From: an uncultured Bacteroidota bacterium
Lineage (GTDB): Bacteria; Bacteroidota; Bacteroidia; JABEUT01
Direction: 5' to 3'
Length of the DNA: 64,000 nt
Assembly: GCA_903863935.1 (NCBI GenBank)
Contig: CAIPDV010000042.1
Coordinates: forward strand, 132,869 to 196,868
This document shows, piece after piece, positions 42,699-52,224 of this stretch (the first letter of the stretch is position 1; each line of letters opens with the position of its first letter). The translations under genes were made by a program, and so were the position numbers. Under the pieces are notes generated by a model that made no database searches, was not told where the DNA came from, and saw only the letters and a list, made by a program, of their open reading frames with translations.

Positions 42699-42706
42699 TA
42701 TCTTTG
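42699..42706 (+). promoter_or_regulatory. -7 promoter box of the outer-membrane protein gene
   Basis: TATCTTTG, perfect match, 28 bases before ATG 42735. Confidence 0.55.
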
Positions 42707-42734
42707 TCTTTAATATCAATTAAATCATTCTTCC

Positions 42735-43655
42735 ATGAAAATGAAAAGAGTTCTCATCCTATCTACTATATGTCTTGCCTCAACAGGCTTATTTGCCCAA
42801 AATAGCACAACCCCTAAACCTGCTGCAAAAGCACCTGACGCACCCGTTCCTGCAATAAGCTCTAAAAAAGGTGAAATGTTTCTGCCACAGGCAGGCGATT
42901 GGGCTATCAGCCTGGATGCTACACCCTGGTTGAATTACCTGGGCAATTTACTTTCCAGTCATGGCAATGTGGCACCATCATCATCTTTCGTAAATTCGAA
43001 CCAAACATTTGTCTGGAAATATTACACGGATAACCATACGGCCTATAGGGTACTTGCGAGAATTGGTTTTAATTCCTATTCTCAAAATCAGGAAATTAAC
43101 TCAAGTGATACCAGCACTTCTTTCCCAAAGGTTCAGGTACTCGACAATAGGCATATTTCCAATCATTTTATAGGATTGGGTTTTGGTATTGAAAAAAGAA
43201 AAGGTAAAACCCGTCTGCAAGGTTATTATGGTGCTGAATTCATGTTTTATATTTCCGGAAGTGATACTACCTTTACATATGGCAATGCATATAATGCAAA
43301 CTCCAATACCCAACCCGGCTGGTACGACTGGACATCGGGCACAACAGTGAACGGCTTGCCAAGGACAACCCAAAACGGACCCGGTGGAACTTTCGGGATC
43401 AACCTGGTGGCATTTTTAGGAGCGGAATATTTCATCATGCCTAAAATTGCAATTGGAGGAGAATTCACCTGGGGCATACTTTTTCATACTACAGCTAAAG
43501 GCTCCTACGCAGTTGAAGAACTTAATACAGTAAGTGGAAAAGACCAAATCGATACGTATAAATCAGGAGGCAATACCACATTTTCTTTTGATAATGGAAT
43601 AAACCAGGCATTCGGAAGCGGCACTGGTTCAATTTATGTGACCCTGCACTTTTAA
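42735..43655 (+). CDS. Outer-membrane beta-barrel protein of unknown function
   Basis: 306 residues. Signal peptide (MKMKRVLILSTICLASTG, cut near LFAQ); a Pro/Ala-rich spacer (TTPKPAAKAPDAPVPAI); then PQAGDWAISLDATPWLNYLG, a start common to Bacteroidota porin-like proteins, and alternating amphipathic strands ending in an aromatic residue (SIYVTLHF), as needed for BAM insertion. The loops are Asn/Ser/Thr-rich. No substrate is indicated and no operon partner. Confidence 0.78.
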   Translation: MKMKRVLILSTICLASTGLFAQNSTTPKPAAKAPDAPVPAISSKKGEMFLPQAGDWAISLDATPWLNYLGNLLSSHGNVAPSSSFVNSNQTFVWKYYTDNHTAYRVLARIGFNSYSQNQEINSSDTSTSFPKVQVLDNRHISNHFIGLGFGIEKRKGKTRLQGYYGAEFMFYISGSDTTFTYGNAYNANSNTQPGWYDWTSGTTVNGLPRTTQNGPGGTFGINLVAFLGAEYFIMPKIAIGGEFTWGILFHTTAKGSYAVEELNTVSGKDQIDTYKSGGNTTFSFDNGINQAFGSGTGSIYVTLHF

Positions 43656-43696
43656 GTGGAATGATTTATTAGGTCATTTGCTGTAGGCGCGTCCGA

Positions 43697-44164
43697 CTAT
43701 TTTATTTTCCTTCCCAAATCTCTTTGCAGTTCACGCTTCTTAATGGTCTCGCGCTTGTCGTAAAGTTTTTTACCCTTTGCAATCGCAATTTCCAGCTTAG
43801 CCCAGCCTTTATCGGTAATGAACATTTTCAGGGGAACAATGGTAATATTGGCATCCATTGCATTGAACACTTTTTTCAACTCGCGTTTATGCAATAATAG
43901 CTTGCGGTTGCGCAACGGATCTGGAATATTAAAACTTGCATTGGTGTATTCCGTTATCTGCAAACCCTTCACAAACAATTCTCCCTTTTCAAAAAAACAA
44001 AATGCCTCCGCAATTGAAGCCTTGCCCTCGCGCACCGATTTTATTTCAGTACCCTTTAGCTGAATTCCGGCAATATACCTATCCTGCAAAGCATACTCAA
44101 AAGCTGCTTTACGGTTTTTAATATTAATTTCTTTCTGAACAGATTCTTTACCCTGTTTCCCCAC
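43697..44164 (-). CDS. smpB: SsrA-binding protein SmpB
   Basis: 155 residues. Binds tmRNA and brings it to stalled ribosomes in trans-translation. Diagnostic parts: NRKAAFEYALQDRYIAGIQL, GTEIKSVREGKASI, and the basic C-terminus KRETIKKRELQRDLGRKIK. Start codon GTG 44164; no ATG lies upstream in frame before the conserved region. The tmRNA gene itself is not in the window. Confidence 0.96.
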   Translation of the reverse strand: MGKQGKESVQKEINIKNRKAAFEYALQDRYIAGIQLKGTEIKSVREGKASIAEAFCFFEKGELFVKGLQITEYTNASFNIPDPLRNRKLLLHKRELKKVFNAMDANITIVPLKMFITDKGWAKLEIAIAKGKKLYDKRETIKKRELQRDLGRKIK

Positions 44165-44209
44165 TTGTTTTCTGTATGTAATATTAGTTATTGGCTGTCG
44201 GCCTCCGAC

Positions 44210-47200
44210 CTAGTGCATAATGTACATTTTGCCCCAGCCTTTGGTAAAGTATTGGTCAACGTTGGCACCCTGATAGCCCTGCTGGTATTCATCAATACTT
44301 TGTCCGTTAATGGATGTTATAACCCTGTATAGATATACACCATTGGCTAGTTTGCTTCCATATTGGTCGGTTCCATCCCAGGCATACTGTGTAATGTTTC
44401 TTCCAATATGTATCGGGCCAATTTCACTTTCATTTATTTCTTTCACAATTTTTCCCGTAACAGTCATTACCTGAATTTTGAAGGTGGTTGGTATCTGATC
44501 TCCCGTTAAAATAAACACAAACCGGGTTGAAGTTGAGAATGGATTCGGATAGTTGAGCACCTCTGTTATCATTGATTTGTTCACAACCTGAAAGTCGACC
44601 TTGTAAGTATTATTCGCTGAGAAGTTACCCGAAATATCTTTTCCCTGAACAGTTAGTTCGTAAGTTCCATCATCTAATTTTGGAGTATACAATAAGCTGC
44701 ACTTATTATGTGGCAATACGGCCGGAGTAAATGCTAATTCAGAACCATACGAAACAGTGGTTGATGAAGGATTGTTTGTATTTCTGATGGAAACTTTAAA
44801 GTTGGTCGGGTCATTCAACGCAAGGAATTTATTTTCATCCATGAAGGTCATAAGAATACTTGGTGTAGGAGATACAATGTCGTTATTGAGAATGTGGATT
44901 CCATCGAAAGTCACATCCAGAACAGGGTTTATTTTATCGCCGTAGGAGTAGAATGTTTTCCTGGCAAAATCGTTGAAATGGAATTGTTCCAGTTTTGTCA
45001 TCGGATCATTTTCCGGGTTCACTTCAAACCAGATGCTCTTTAAAGCATTTATGTTTTTGATAGAATCCGGCGGCAGCCACATGGTTATTGTTGAGGTTTC
45101 GCCCGGCTTCAATGCTTTAACACCACTAACGGTGTAAGGAGGCCTTAAGTAATCAATGTTATTATTCTGATCCATAACCCAGGTCAATAGCTTGGTGCTA
45201 TCGATTGGCCAATTGCTGATATTCTGAACCGTAGTTTGGAAATGCAGAGTATCACCGAATGACAATGTGTCCGAATGATAGTATGTAAATATATTCGGGT
45301 TCATTGCTATTTCCGGTACCGGCTGGTAAAACACCCTCCACCAATCCATTTGCCCAGGGGTATGGTAAGCAACATCTTTGGTAAATAGTTGAAGTTGAAT
45401 ATAGGGGTAAATTGCAGGATTGATAGAGGAAATGAACATACTGGCCACACTCGGGCTTATGTCAGTTAATAAGGTTTTAACCTGCCCTGCCCCTGTAACT
45501 CCAATAATAGAAAGCCTTGTACTGTCTAACGGCGATTTATCATATATATGCTGATGCCACGATAAGGAATCATAACGGGCAGCAGGACCAATCAGCGGGG
45601 TAGTTATAGCACCATAGGTTCCATTGCTTTTTAAAACGGTAGATATGTAAAGGCTACTGGAATCATTGGTACCAAACTTCTGGATTGTTGAACCCGGATT
45701 ACCTATTTGTGTAAAGAATATAAATGGAATGGAATCCATGCCAGGTGTTGTCAAGTGAGCAGGCATCTGGGTAGCACCCAATCGAGCAAATTCGGTAACA
45801 ACAGAATCACCCATCAATTTATACTCGCCATTTATCCAAGTCCATGCGAGCACATAATAATTTGGCTGTTTCGCCAATGATTTTAACATATTTGACAATG
45901 CCGTCATCTGAGTCGGGACATCTGCCCAGAAAATAAATTTCTTGTCTGGACAAGTTGTACATAAGCTTGCACAGGCAGCTGCATCATTTACATTGCCGAA
46001 TCCCGGATGGTCAATATTTGTCCATGGCTCCAGGGTAACAGGATCAATAACTGCCACATCAATTTCATAATGGAACTGGCATCCTGCATATGCTTGCAGC
46101 ACATTATCAATTTTATACTCTGTAGCATATAAATTGGTGATATTGTAATTCGACATTAACATACCATAGGTAAAACATTCCAATGTATGGCCATTTACAT
46201 TAAAGGTGAAATCTCTTGGTTTATTGTTGTATTGAATGAAGTTGTAGGTGTTCAAAAACTGCTCATCATTTATATATTGATAATAATCTGATTGTCCCCA
46301 ACCGTTTTTATCTTTTATGTATTGGAACGAACTGTAAGACCAAGGATATTTTATTGTATCCGGATCATTGCGCCTCACCCTCCAGTAATAAACAGCATTC
46401 GTATCAAATGGAATCATATTCGTTCCACTTGTAGCATGCTTTGTTTTTGCAATTTCAGCAATATCTTTTGGTTCAGTCAATATTTTTTGTTGTGTAGGTT
46501 TCACACCATTCATACCCGCTGGCATTTGTTGTTTTGCATTCGGGTTCTGCTGAGCTTGCAAACCTTCTTTTAGAACGGTGCTTTCTTTTAAGGTATTGTT
46601 TCCTTTCAAGTTTGCCGGATTAGGGCTTGTAAAACTTTTACTGTTTCCTTTTTGTGAATATGGATTCACACTTTGAATATTTCCCACTCCTTTTAACCCT
46701 ACTGTAAAAGGTTTATAATGTGTGGTTCCCCAGTTAGCATATGGCGAAGCCATAATTACTCCGCCACTATTTGTTACAACTACCGATTGGAATCTTGAAC
46801 TGTTAAATTTATGGGATGTATCAATTTCAAAAATATAGGTTTGGTAAGGTTCAAATGGGTTATTGGTACTTGCTTTCAGCGTGACCGAGTCCTTAGGGAT
46901 AATGGCAAAATCATAGGGCCAAACAGGTGTAATATCCTCAGAGGTTATCAAAAGTGGCACGCCGGGTTTTACAATACTATTGTTGATATAAGTAATCTCA
47001 GTATCAGCTTTGGGGGTTAAATCAACAGATACCGTAAAGTTATTTAAACCGGGACCATTAACCTTATCCACAGGCATCCTGATAACTACCGTATCCTGGT
47101 ACCAGATCTTATTGAATGAAAAATTGTAGGGTACCGAATTTCCATTCGGAAATGTGCGTGTTAAAACTCCTGCTACCTTTTGTGTCACCGCTTCAGCATA

Positions 47201-49804
47201 ATTCGAAACAATAACATGCACATCAAATGAATCCATTAACACATTCACATTGGCAGGGGTAAAATAAATACTTTGGTTATCCACTGCATAATCTGGCAGG
47301 GTATCCATAGCATAAAGCCTGATGGCAGGGTCGCCATGCAGGGTCATTTCGAGGCAGGTAATTTCCTGGTAAGGATTACCCAATGCTTCTTTGGAAACAA
47401 CATCCTGTATTATTTTTCCGATAGGCTGATGATAGAAAGGCTGATGAGAAATGTCGTTATAAAGGTCAGTTGAATAATTATCAAGGTTACCAGGTATTCC
47501 TAAATAATCGGAAGCCAGAAAGCCAATAGCTCCGGGAGGATTAAGAACCCATTGCTCACTTACGCTTGACTGATTAGTCCCTGTAGTGGCATAAATATCG
47601 CCTGAAAAACAAGCATCGGCTATCATGAAAGGGAATTTATTGAAATTGGTATAATCAGCAGGATAATCAACACTTTCATCCCAATTGCTTCCACCAGCAT
47701 GACCGAAAAAAGTCATGATAGAAACTCCATTATTTATTAGGGTTTTAATTGAATCAGTAAGTGTACCGCTAATTGGAGCCGGAGTTGATTTAACATATGT
47801 ATAGACATTCGCTCCAAATAAAGGGGCACTTATTATTGTAGCATACTGATTCATCCAGTTAAGATAAATTGAAGCTTCGCTCCATGTTCCACCTCCCACA
47901 AAATGGGCTACTTTTTTCATCCATAATCCGGGAGGAGCACTTTCAAATATTTCCACTTTATTTAAGTAGGCAGCAACATCGTTGTTATTTAGGGCAGCTA
48001 TTCTACCTGTAGGTATTGCCGGAACTATAGCCGAATCTCCGTTCAGCCCTCCGGTAAATAATAAATCAGAGGAAGGAAAACCATATGAAGGAACCAGAGC
48101 TTCGCTTAAGGTAGTGGGTGAAGGTTTGTCCCGATAATCATGTGAGTGTATACCTTTGCCAATGAAGAATAGGTTAGAAGGTATACTTGGCCATTTGTCA
48201 ACTGCATAATTGCAAAAACGGCGAATACCTAAAGGACTATAATCTACACCATAGCCAAACTGATCATACAGTTCATCTACATTTATTAAAACTGTGTGGA
48301 AGGTTTTACTTCTATATGCAGCATAAGCTTTTGCACCGGAATCTAACGCTGCACAGGTTACTATTAAGTATGCACTATCCGGACCGGTTGTTAAATCTGT
48401 GAAAGTCCCATTGTTGCCAATACCGCATGGAACAAGGCGGTTGACGTTAGTTACTGAAAACTCGGTCGCAACAAAGCAATTGGTAAACGCACCAACCGCA
48501 GTTGGGACTATTGCCTTATATGCTCCGAAACTTGGCTTTACCCATAAACGGTTATGGTAAGTAAGGTCATACATCCATATAGTATCCTTTACACCTCCAT
48601 TAGCAATGCCGGTAAAATCTACCCGAGTCCTGGAACCGGAAATATAAGGAGCTTGCACTTCAAACATTGAATCTCCTCCCATGTTTGGTGTATGTGGATA
48701 AAGTAAGTAAGAATAGGTCGGTGCAAGGATATTTAACAGACTGCTTTCATTGCAGGTATATGTGATACTGAACCCGGGCTGCAAATTTGACGCAGGGAAA
48801 GTTGTGAACAAATTAGTATCAGCAAAACTATTAGCAGGAACATTGTTCCATAAAGTTTGATTAGTATTTGAAGTGGTTATACTAAAGGTACAATTCCCAG
48901 TATACATTCCAAGAACAACAGTTCGTAAAAAAACATTGGGAGCACCACCTCCGTAATAAACGTTACCAATGACAGGTGTGTAGGTTACACAACATTGAAA
49001 TGGATTATACCCAATTTCATCTTCACGCCATGATGAACCTTGAGTGAATCTTGGATCATTGGGAGTTTCATTGGCAATACCTTGTACAAAAGCACCGGGA
49101 AAATAATCAGTAATCCTACAATGAGTTGATGTATCCATCACATATGGAGTAATAGGATACAGGCTATAGTTATTTGTGTCGGAAAAAAGTTGCGGAACCA
49201 TCCTCCTGTTGGAACCATGCCCTACCCAAGTAAGGTAATATGTGGAGGTATCATTAAAAAGACTGTAATAGGGGTTGGGTAAAAACTTTATGTTGGAATA
49301 GATGGTTGAATCAAGTACACCATCATTCTTTTGCCCGAAGAATTCGATATAATCTCCATTCACTTTTCCTAGCGATGGGGAATTACTGCGCACATAAATA
49401 TATTGCTCCTGTCCGCGGAAATAAAGCTGATAATCTCCTGGGTTGATTGTATTTACAGGAACACCCGCTTTTGCAAGGGTCAGCGAGTCTATTCTATAAA
49501 TTCCATTATGATCTACTTTTATCTTAAAATATTTCTGGGAATAGTTTATCCATTCGTTGCCATAAGTAGTAGTGCTCGATACCTTTCTTTTATGGGTTTT
49601 ACCTGTACCCATTTTATTATTAAAGTTCGACCTGGCTGGTTCTTTTCCAATAACCGGCTCACTTCGTTGTGTAGTTGTTGCCTTAGGTGCTGCCGGAAGT
49701 ACTTGAGGAGCTACCTGATTTTGTTTATTAAATGCCTTCTGCTGTGCCGTTGTAATAAACGATATGCTGGTGCAAATAAAAAATATCAGGTATAGCTTTT
49801 TCAT
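44210..49804 (-). CDS. C25 gingipain-family cysteine peptidase, PorU-like (candidate PorU2), T9SS-linked
   Basis: 1864 residues, the largest gene of the window. Signal peptide MKKLYLIFFICTSISFITTA. N-terminal PorU-like beta domain (YFKIKVDHNGIYRIDSLTLA, GDYIEFFGQKNDGVLDSTIY). The C25 domain has the dyad His702 (TFFGHAGGSNW) and Cys732 (MIADACFSGD), both intact, and ends near LHGDPAIRLYAMD. About 900 further residues include several Ig-like domains and end in a FlgD-like/T9SS domain (YPNPFSTSTRFVFILTG, then GVYLYRV). PorU proper is the T9SS sortase of about 1100 residues; this longer form, coupled to a PorV-like gene, fits the related PorU2 group. The start overlaps the upstream stop as ATGA. 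Whether it is a sortase or a secreted protease is open. Confidence 0.82.
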   Translation of the reverse strand: MKKLYLIFFICTSISFITTAQQKAFNKQNQVAPQVLPAAPKATTTQRSEPVIGKEPARSNFNNKMGTGKTHKRKVSSTTTYGNEWINYSQKYFKIKVDHNGIYRIDSLTLAKAGVPVNTINPGDYQLYFRGQEQYIYVRSNSPSLGKVNGDYIEFFGQKNDGVLDSTIYSNIKFLPNPYYSLFNDTSTYYLTWVGHGSNRRMVPQLFSDTNNYSLYPITPYVMDTSTHCRITDYFPGAFVQGIANETPNDPRFTQGSSWREDEIGYNPFQCCVTYTPVIGNVYYGGGAPNVFLRTVVLGMYTGNCTFSITTSNTNQTLWNNVPANSFADTNLFTTFPASNLQPGFSITYTCNESSLLNILAPTYSYLLYPHTPNMGGDSMFEVQAPYISGSRTRVDFTGIANGGVKDTIWMYDLTYHNRLWVKPSFGAYKAIVPTAVGAFTNCFVATEFSVTNVNRLVPCGIGNNGTFTDLTTGPDSAYLIVTCAALDSGAKAYAAYRSKTFHTVLINVDELYDQFGYGVDYSPLGIRRFCNYAVDKWPSIPSNLFFIGKGIHSHDYRDKPSPTTLSEALVPSYGFPSSDLLFTGGLNGDSAIVPAIPTGRIAALNNNDVAAYLNKVEIFESAPPGLWMKKVAHFVGGGTWSEASIYLNWMNQYATIISAPLFGANVYTYVKSTPAPISGTLTDSIKTLINNGVSIMTFFGHAGGSNWDESVDYPADYTNFNKFPFMIADACFSGDIYATTGTNQSSVSEQWVLNPPGAIGFLASDYLGIPGNLDNYSTDLYNDISHQPFYHQPIGKIIQDVVSKEALGNPYQEITCLEMTLHGDPAIRLYAMDTLPDYAVDNQSIYFTPANVNVLMDSFDVHVIVSNYAEAVTQKVAGVLTRTFPNGNSVPYNFSFNKIWYQDTVVIRMPVDKVNGPGLNNFTVSVDLTPKADTEITYINNSIVKPGVPLLITSEDITPVWPYDFAIIPKDSVTLKASTNNPFEPYQTYIFEIDTSHKFNSSRFQSVVVTNSGGVIMASPYANWGTTHYKPFTVGLKGVGNIQSVNPYSQKGNSKSFTSPNPANLKGNNTLKESTVLKEGLQAQQNPNAKQQMPAGMNGVKPTQQKILTEPKDIAEIAKTKHATSGTNMIPFDTNAVYYWRVRRNDPDTIKYPWSYSSFQYIKDKNGWGQSDYYQYINDEQFLNTYNFIQYNNKPRDFTFNVNGHTLECFTYGMLMSNYNITNLYATEYKIDNVLQAYAGCQFHYEIDVAVIDPVTLEPWTNIDHPGFGNVNDAAACASLCTTCPDKKFIFWADVPTQMTALSNMLKSLAKQPNYYVLAWTWINGEYKLMGDSVVTEFARLGATQMPAHLTTPGMDSIPFIFFTQIGNPGSTIQKFGTNDSSSLYISTVLKSNGTYGAITTPLIGPAARYDSLSWHQHIYDKSPLDSTRLSIIGVTGAGQVKTLLTDISPSVASMFISSINPAIYPYIQLQLFTKDVAYHTPGQMDWWRVFYQPVPEIAMNPNIFTYYHSDTLSFGDTLHFQTTVQNISNWPIDSTKLLTWVMDQNNNIDYLRPPYTVSGVKALKPGETSTITMWLPPDSIKNINALKSIWFEVNPENDPMTKLEQFHFNDFARKTFYSYGDKINPVLDVTFDGIHILNNDIVSPTPSILMTFMDENKFLALNDPTNFKVSIRNTNNPSSTTVSYGSELAFTPAVLPHNKCSLLYTPKLDDGTYELTVQGKDISGNFSANNTYKVDFQVVNKSMITEVLNYPNPFSTSTRFVFILTGDQIPTTFKIQVMTVTGKIVKEINESEIGPIHIGRNITQYAWDGTDQYGSKLANGVYLYRVITSINGQSIDEYQQGYQGANVDQYFTKGWGKMYIMH

Positions 49805-50883
49805 TTCCCCGGCTTTTTATTGATGTCAAATTTAACAGAAAAAATGTTAGAATACAAACCCGCTGCCGTATTATCCGTTAAAGCATAATCCAATGAGAAC
49901 GATTTTATTTTTAATCCAACGCCAAAATCAGGTTGCACATAGGTGCCTGAAGCCCCTGTTGCGTCCGTACTATTCTGAATATTGCCTATACCCAACCGTA
50001 AAAATATAATGTCCCTGTAACCTGCTTCAACTCCCAAATGCGGGTCAACGCTGATAGGATTGGAACTGATAACGGTATTCCTTCTTCCATCGAAAGTTAC
50101 ATCGGCACCTAATTCGGGCATAAGGGAAAGATTATCGTGGAAGAATTTGAAAGTACGTGCAGCACCCAGCATCAAACGTGGCAATGTAACTTCTAGTCCG
50201 TTTTGGGGAATTTCATTTCCGGTCTGTTGGAAAACATTTATCAGATCCTGACTCAGATTATAACTCCATGCATTAAAAGTGGAGGTAATATCTCTACCCA
50301 CGGCACCAAAAAGCCAGTCTTTATAACGGTATTGTGCTGCTGCATCCAGCCCGAAACCCCATGAGCTAGCCATATCACCAACTATAGAGCGTATTACTTT
50401 TACATTACCACCTACCTGCAAACCGGGTATCTTATCGAATGTACGAGCATAGCTGAACAGAATGGCATATTGAGCATCGGAAAATGAAGTAATGTTATTG
50501 TAGTTTACATTCCCATTGGCATCTAAGAGGTCAATAGTATAGGGTATATTATCAATTCCAAAACGAATCACAGTTAGCCCGAAAACACTGTTCTTATCGA
50601 ACTTGTAACTGGCGGCCAGGTAATCGTCTTTGGCAATTCCTGCAAAATATTCATTGTGCATCAGCGATATTTCAATATCTCCTTTCACACCCATTAAACC
50701 AGCCGGGTTCCAGTAACCGGAAGTAACATCATTGCTGCTTGCAATAACTGAATTGCCCATAGCAAGAGCACGGGCACCTACACCAATATCTAAAAAGTCG
50801 TTACTGTACTTGGGTGCGCTTTGGGAATAAAGCTTACTAAAGGCTATTACAAGCCCGCCGATTAAGATTATCTTTTTTGTCAT
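49801..50883 (-). CDS. PorV-family outer-membrane protein (candidate PorV2), T9SS-linked
   Basis: 360 residues with a signal peptide (MTKKIILIGGLVIAFSKLYS, cut near QSAP). The mature N-terminus FLDIGVGARALAMGNSVIAS followed by WNPAGL is the PorV/PorQ hallmark (G-A-R-A-x-x-M-G, Y-W-N-P-A), and the rest is a 14-strand FadL-like barrel. In the T9SS PorV carries cargo with cleaved sorting domains from the translocon to the attachment complex. The stop overlaps the C25 peptidase start by 4 bases, so the two proteins are translated together and probably act as a pair, as PorU and PorV do. Promoter TATATTTG at 50898-50905. Confidence 0.82.
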   Translation of the reverse strand: MTKKIILIGGLVIAFSKLYSQSAPKYSNDFLDIGVGARALAMGNSVIASSNDVTSGYWNPAGLMGVKGDIEISLMHNEYFAGIAKDDYLAASYKFDKNSVFGLTVIRFGIDNIPYTIDLLDANGNVNYNNITSFSDAQYAILFSYARTFDKIPGLQVGGNVKVIRSIVGDMASSWGFGLDAAAQYRYKDWLFGAVGRDITSTFNAWSYNLSQDLINVFQQTGNEIPQNGLEVTLPRLMLGAARTFKFFHDNLSLMPELGADVTFDGRRNTVISSNPISVDPHLGVEAGYRDIIFLRLGIGNIQNSTDATGASGTYVQPDFGVGLKIKSFSLDYALTDNTAAGLYSNIFSVKFDINKKPGK

Positions 50884-50897
50884 TCTGCAGATTGATA

Positions 50898-50905
50898 CAA
50901 ATATA
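50898..50905 (-). promoter_or_regulatory. -7 promoter box of the PorV/C25 operon
   Basis: TATATTTG on the minus strand, perfect match, 14 bases before ATG 50883. Confidence 0.6.
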
Positions 50906-51114
50906 TGAAAATAACGATAGTATGTATCTGATAAACATCAAAAAGTTATTAATATTGTGAAAGCGACTAATCCGCAGCTTTAAAATCGCTTTTTAAACAC
51001 GATTTTATATTGATAATCAACAGATATATACTACGATTCCCTGTATTAGGTAATCGCCTAACTTATTAACCAAAAAGGCGATAGGTATTCGGTTAGAAAA
51101 ACGACTTTAAATAC

Positions 51115-51765
51115 TTAGTGCCTTCCTGACTTCACCAAACTGATAAACTCCTGACGGGTTTTTTCGTTCTTTAAAAACTCTCCGGTAAAGGAAGAAGTAG
51201 TAGTAGTGGAATGCTGTTTTTGAACACCGCGCATCTGCATGCACAAGTGTTGTGCTTCAATAACCACAGCTACTCCAAGTGGGTCCAACACATTTTGAAT
51301 ACAATCCCTTATCTGATCGGTAAGGCGTTCTTGTATCTGTAATCTTCTGGCAAAGGCATCAACTACACGTGGTATTTTGCTCAATCCTACCACTCTTCCA
51401 TCGGGAATATAGGCCACATGGGCCTTACCGAAAAACGGAAGAATATGGTGTTCGCAGAGTGAATACAATTCAATATCTTTTACAATGACCATCTGGCTGT
51501 ATTTTTCTTTAAAAATAGCCTTGCGGAGCATTGCTTCCGGGTTCAGTTTATAGCCCTGGGTAAGGTATTGCATTGAGCCTGCAGCCCTGATGGGGGTTTT
51601 TAACAATCCTTCCCGCTCCGGGTCTTCACCAACTTCTTCTAAAATATTTTTAAAATTTTTGGCTATATTTTCCGCATGGTGGATATCATATATCGCATCC
51701 AACGGTATTCCATCCTCTCCGATGAGTTCATCAAAGTTCTTTTCTGTATGATTCTTTCTGCCCAA
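51115..51765 (-). CDS. folE: GTP cyclohydrolase I
   Basis: 216 residues. Turns GTP into 7,8-dihydroneopterin triphosphate, the entry step of folate, tetrahydrobiopterin and queuosine-type pathways. Signatures: [20 protein letters not shown] with the zinc-binding Cys and His pair, [19 protein letters not shown], and the second zinc Cys in [14 protein letters not shown]. It is 12 bases downstream of the tetrahydropterin synthase gene; together with lon they form a minus-strand cluster. Confidence 0.97.
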   Translation of the reverse strand: MGRKNHTEKNFDELIGEDGIPLDAIYDIHHAENIAKNFKNILEEVGEDPEREGLLKTPIRAAGSMQYLTQGYKLNPEAMLRKAIFKEKYSQMVIVKDIELYSLCEHHILPFFGKAHVAYIPDGRVVGLSKIPRVVDAFARRLQIQERLTDQIRDCIQNVLDPLGVAVVIEAQHLCMQMRGVQKQHSTTTTSSFTGEFLKNEKTRQEFISLVKSGRH

Positions 51766-51777
51766 TTTACTTAATTT

Positions 51778-52191
51778 TTATTCGCCAAAATATTCGACGT
51801 AATTGTTTTCTGTTTCCTGAAGTTTTAAGGAATGTAGTTTGCAACCCATAGCTGAAATAGGCTCATCCAGAATATTCCAGAAAGCTTTTGTAATATTTTC
51901 TGTACTGGTTAAAACCCCTTTCAGAAAAGGCACATCAAGGTTGAAGTTTTTATGGTCTACCTTTTCAATAATTTCTTTACGGACCAGCAAGCTCAGTTTT
52001 TTAAGGTCTATTACAAATCCTGTTTCTTTGCTTATTTCGCCTTTCACAGTTACAAAAAGTACATAGTTATGTCCGTGCCAGTTTGGGTTAGCACATCCGC
52101 CAAATACTTCTTCATTTTTAGCATCGCTCCACTCCGGGTTATAAACTTTATGAGCGGCGTTAAAGGTTTCACGCCTCGTTACATATATCAT
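51778..52191 (-). CDS. 6-pyruvoyl-tetrahydropterin / 6-carboxytetrahydropterin synthase family
   Basis: 137 residues. Zinc enzyme acting on the product of FolE. Zinc His residues are in FNAAHKV and NWHGHNY, the catalytic Cys in GGCANPNW, further DHKNFNLD and ETENNYVEYFGE. The word FGGCANPNWHGHNY resembles animal and bacterial PTPS (FGKCNNPNGHGHNY) more than classical QueD (CxxxHGH), so tetrahydrobiopterin rather than queuosine is possible, but queuosine cannot be excluded. 12 bases before folE on the same strand. Confidence 0.9.
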   Translation of the reverse strand: MIYVTRRETFNAAHKVYNPEWSDAKNEEVFGGCANPNWHGHNYVLFVTVKGEISKETGFVIDLKKLSLLVRKEIIEKVDHKNFNLDVPFLKGVLTSTENITKAFWNILDEPISAMGCKLHSLKLQETENNYVEYFGE

Positions 52192-52224
52192 ATCAGTCGA
52201 AAGTTCTTAATGGTTTTAAAGTTT

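Noticed and set aside
50884-51114. Possible RNA gene or riboswitch before folE/PorV
   Set aside because: Only short stems such as ATCGCCT/AGGCGAT; no known aptamer pattern and no tRNA fold found.
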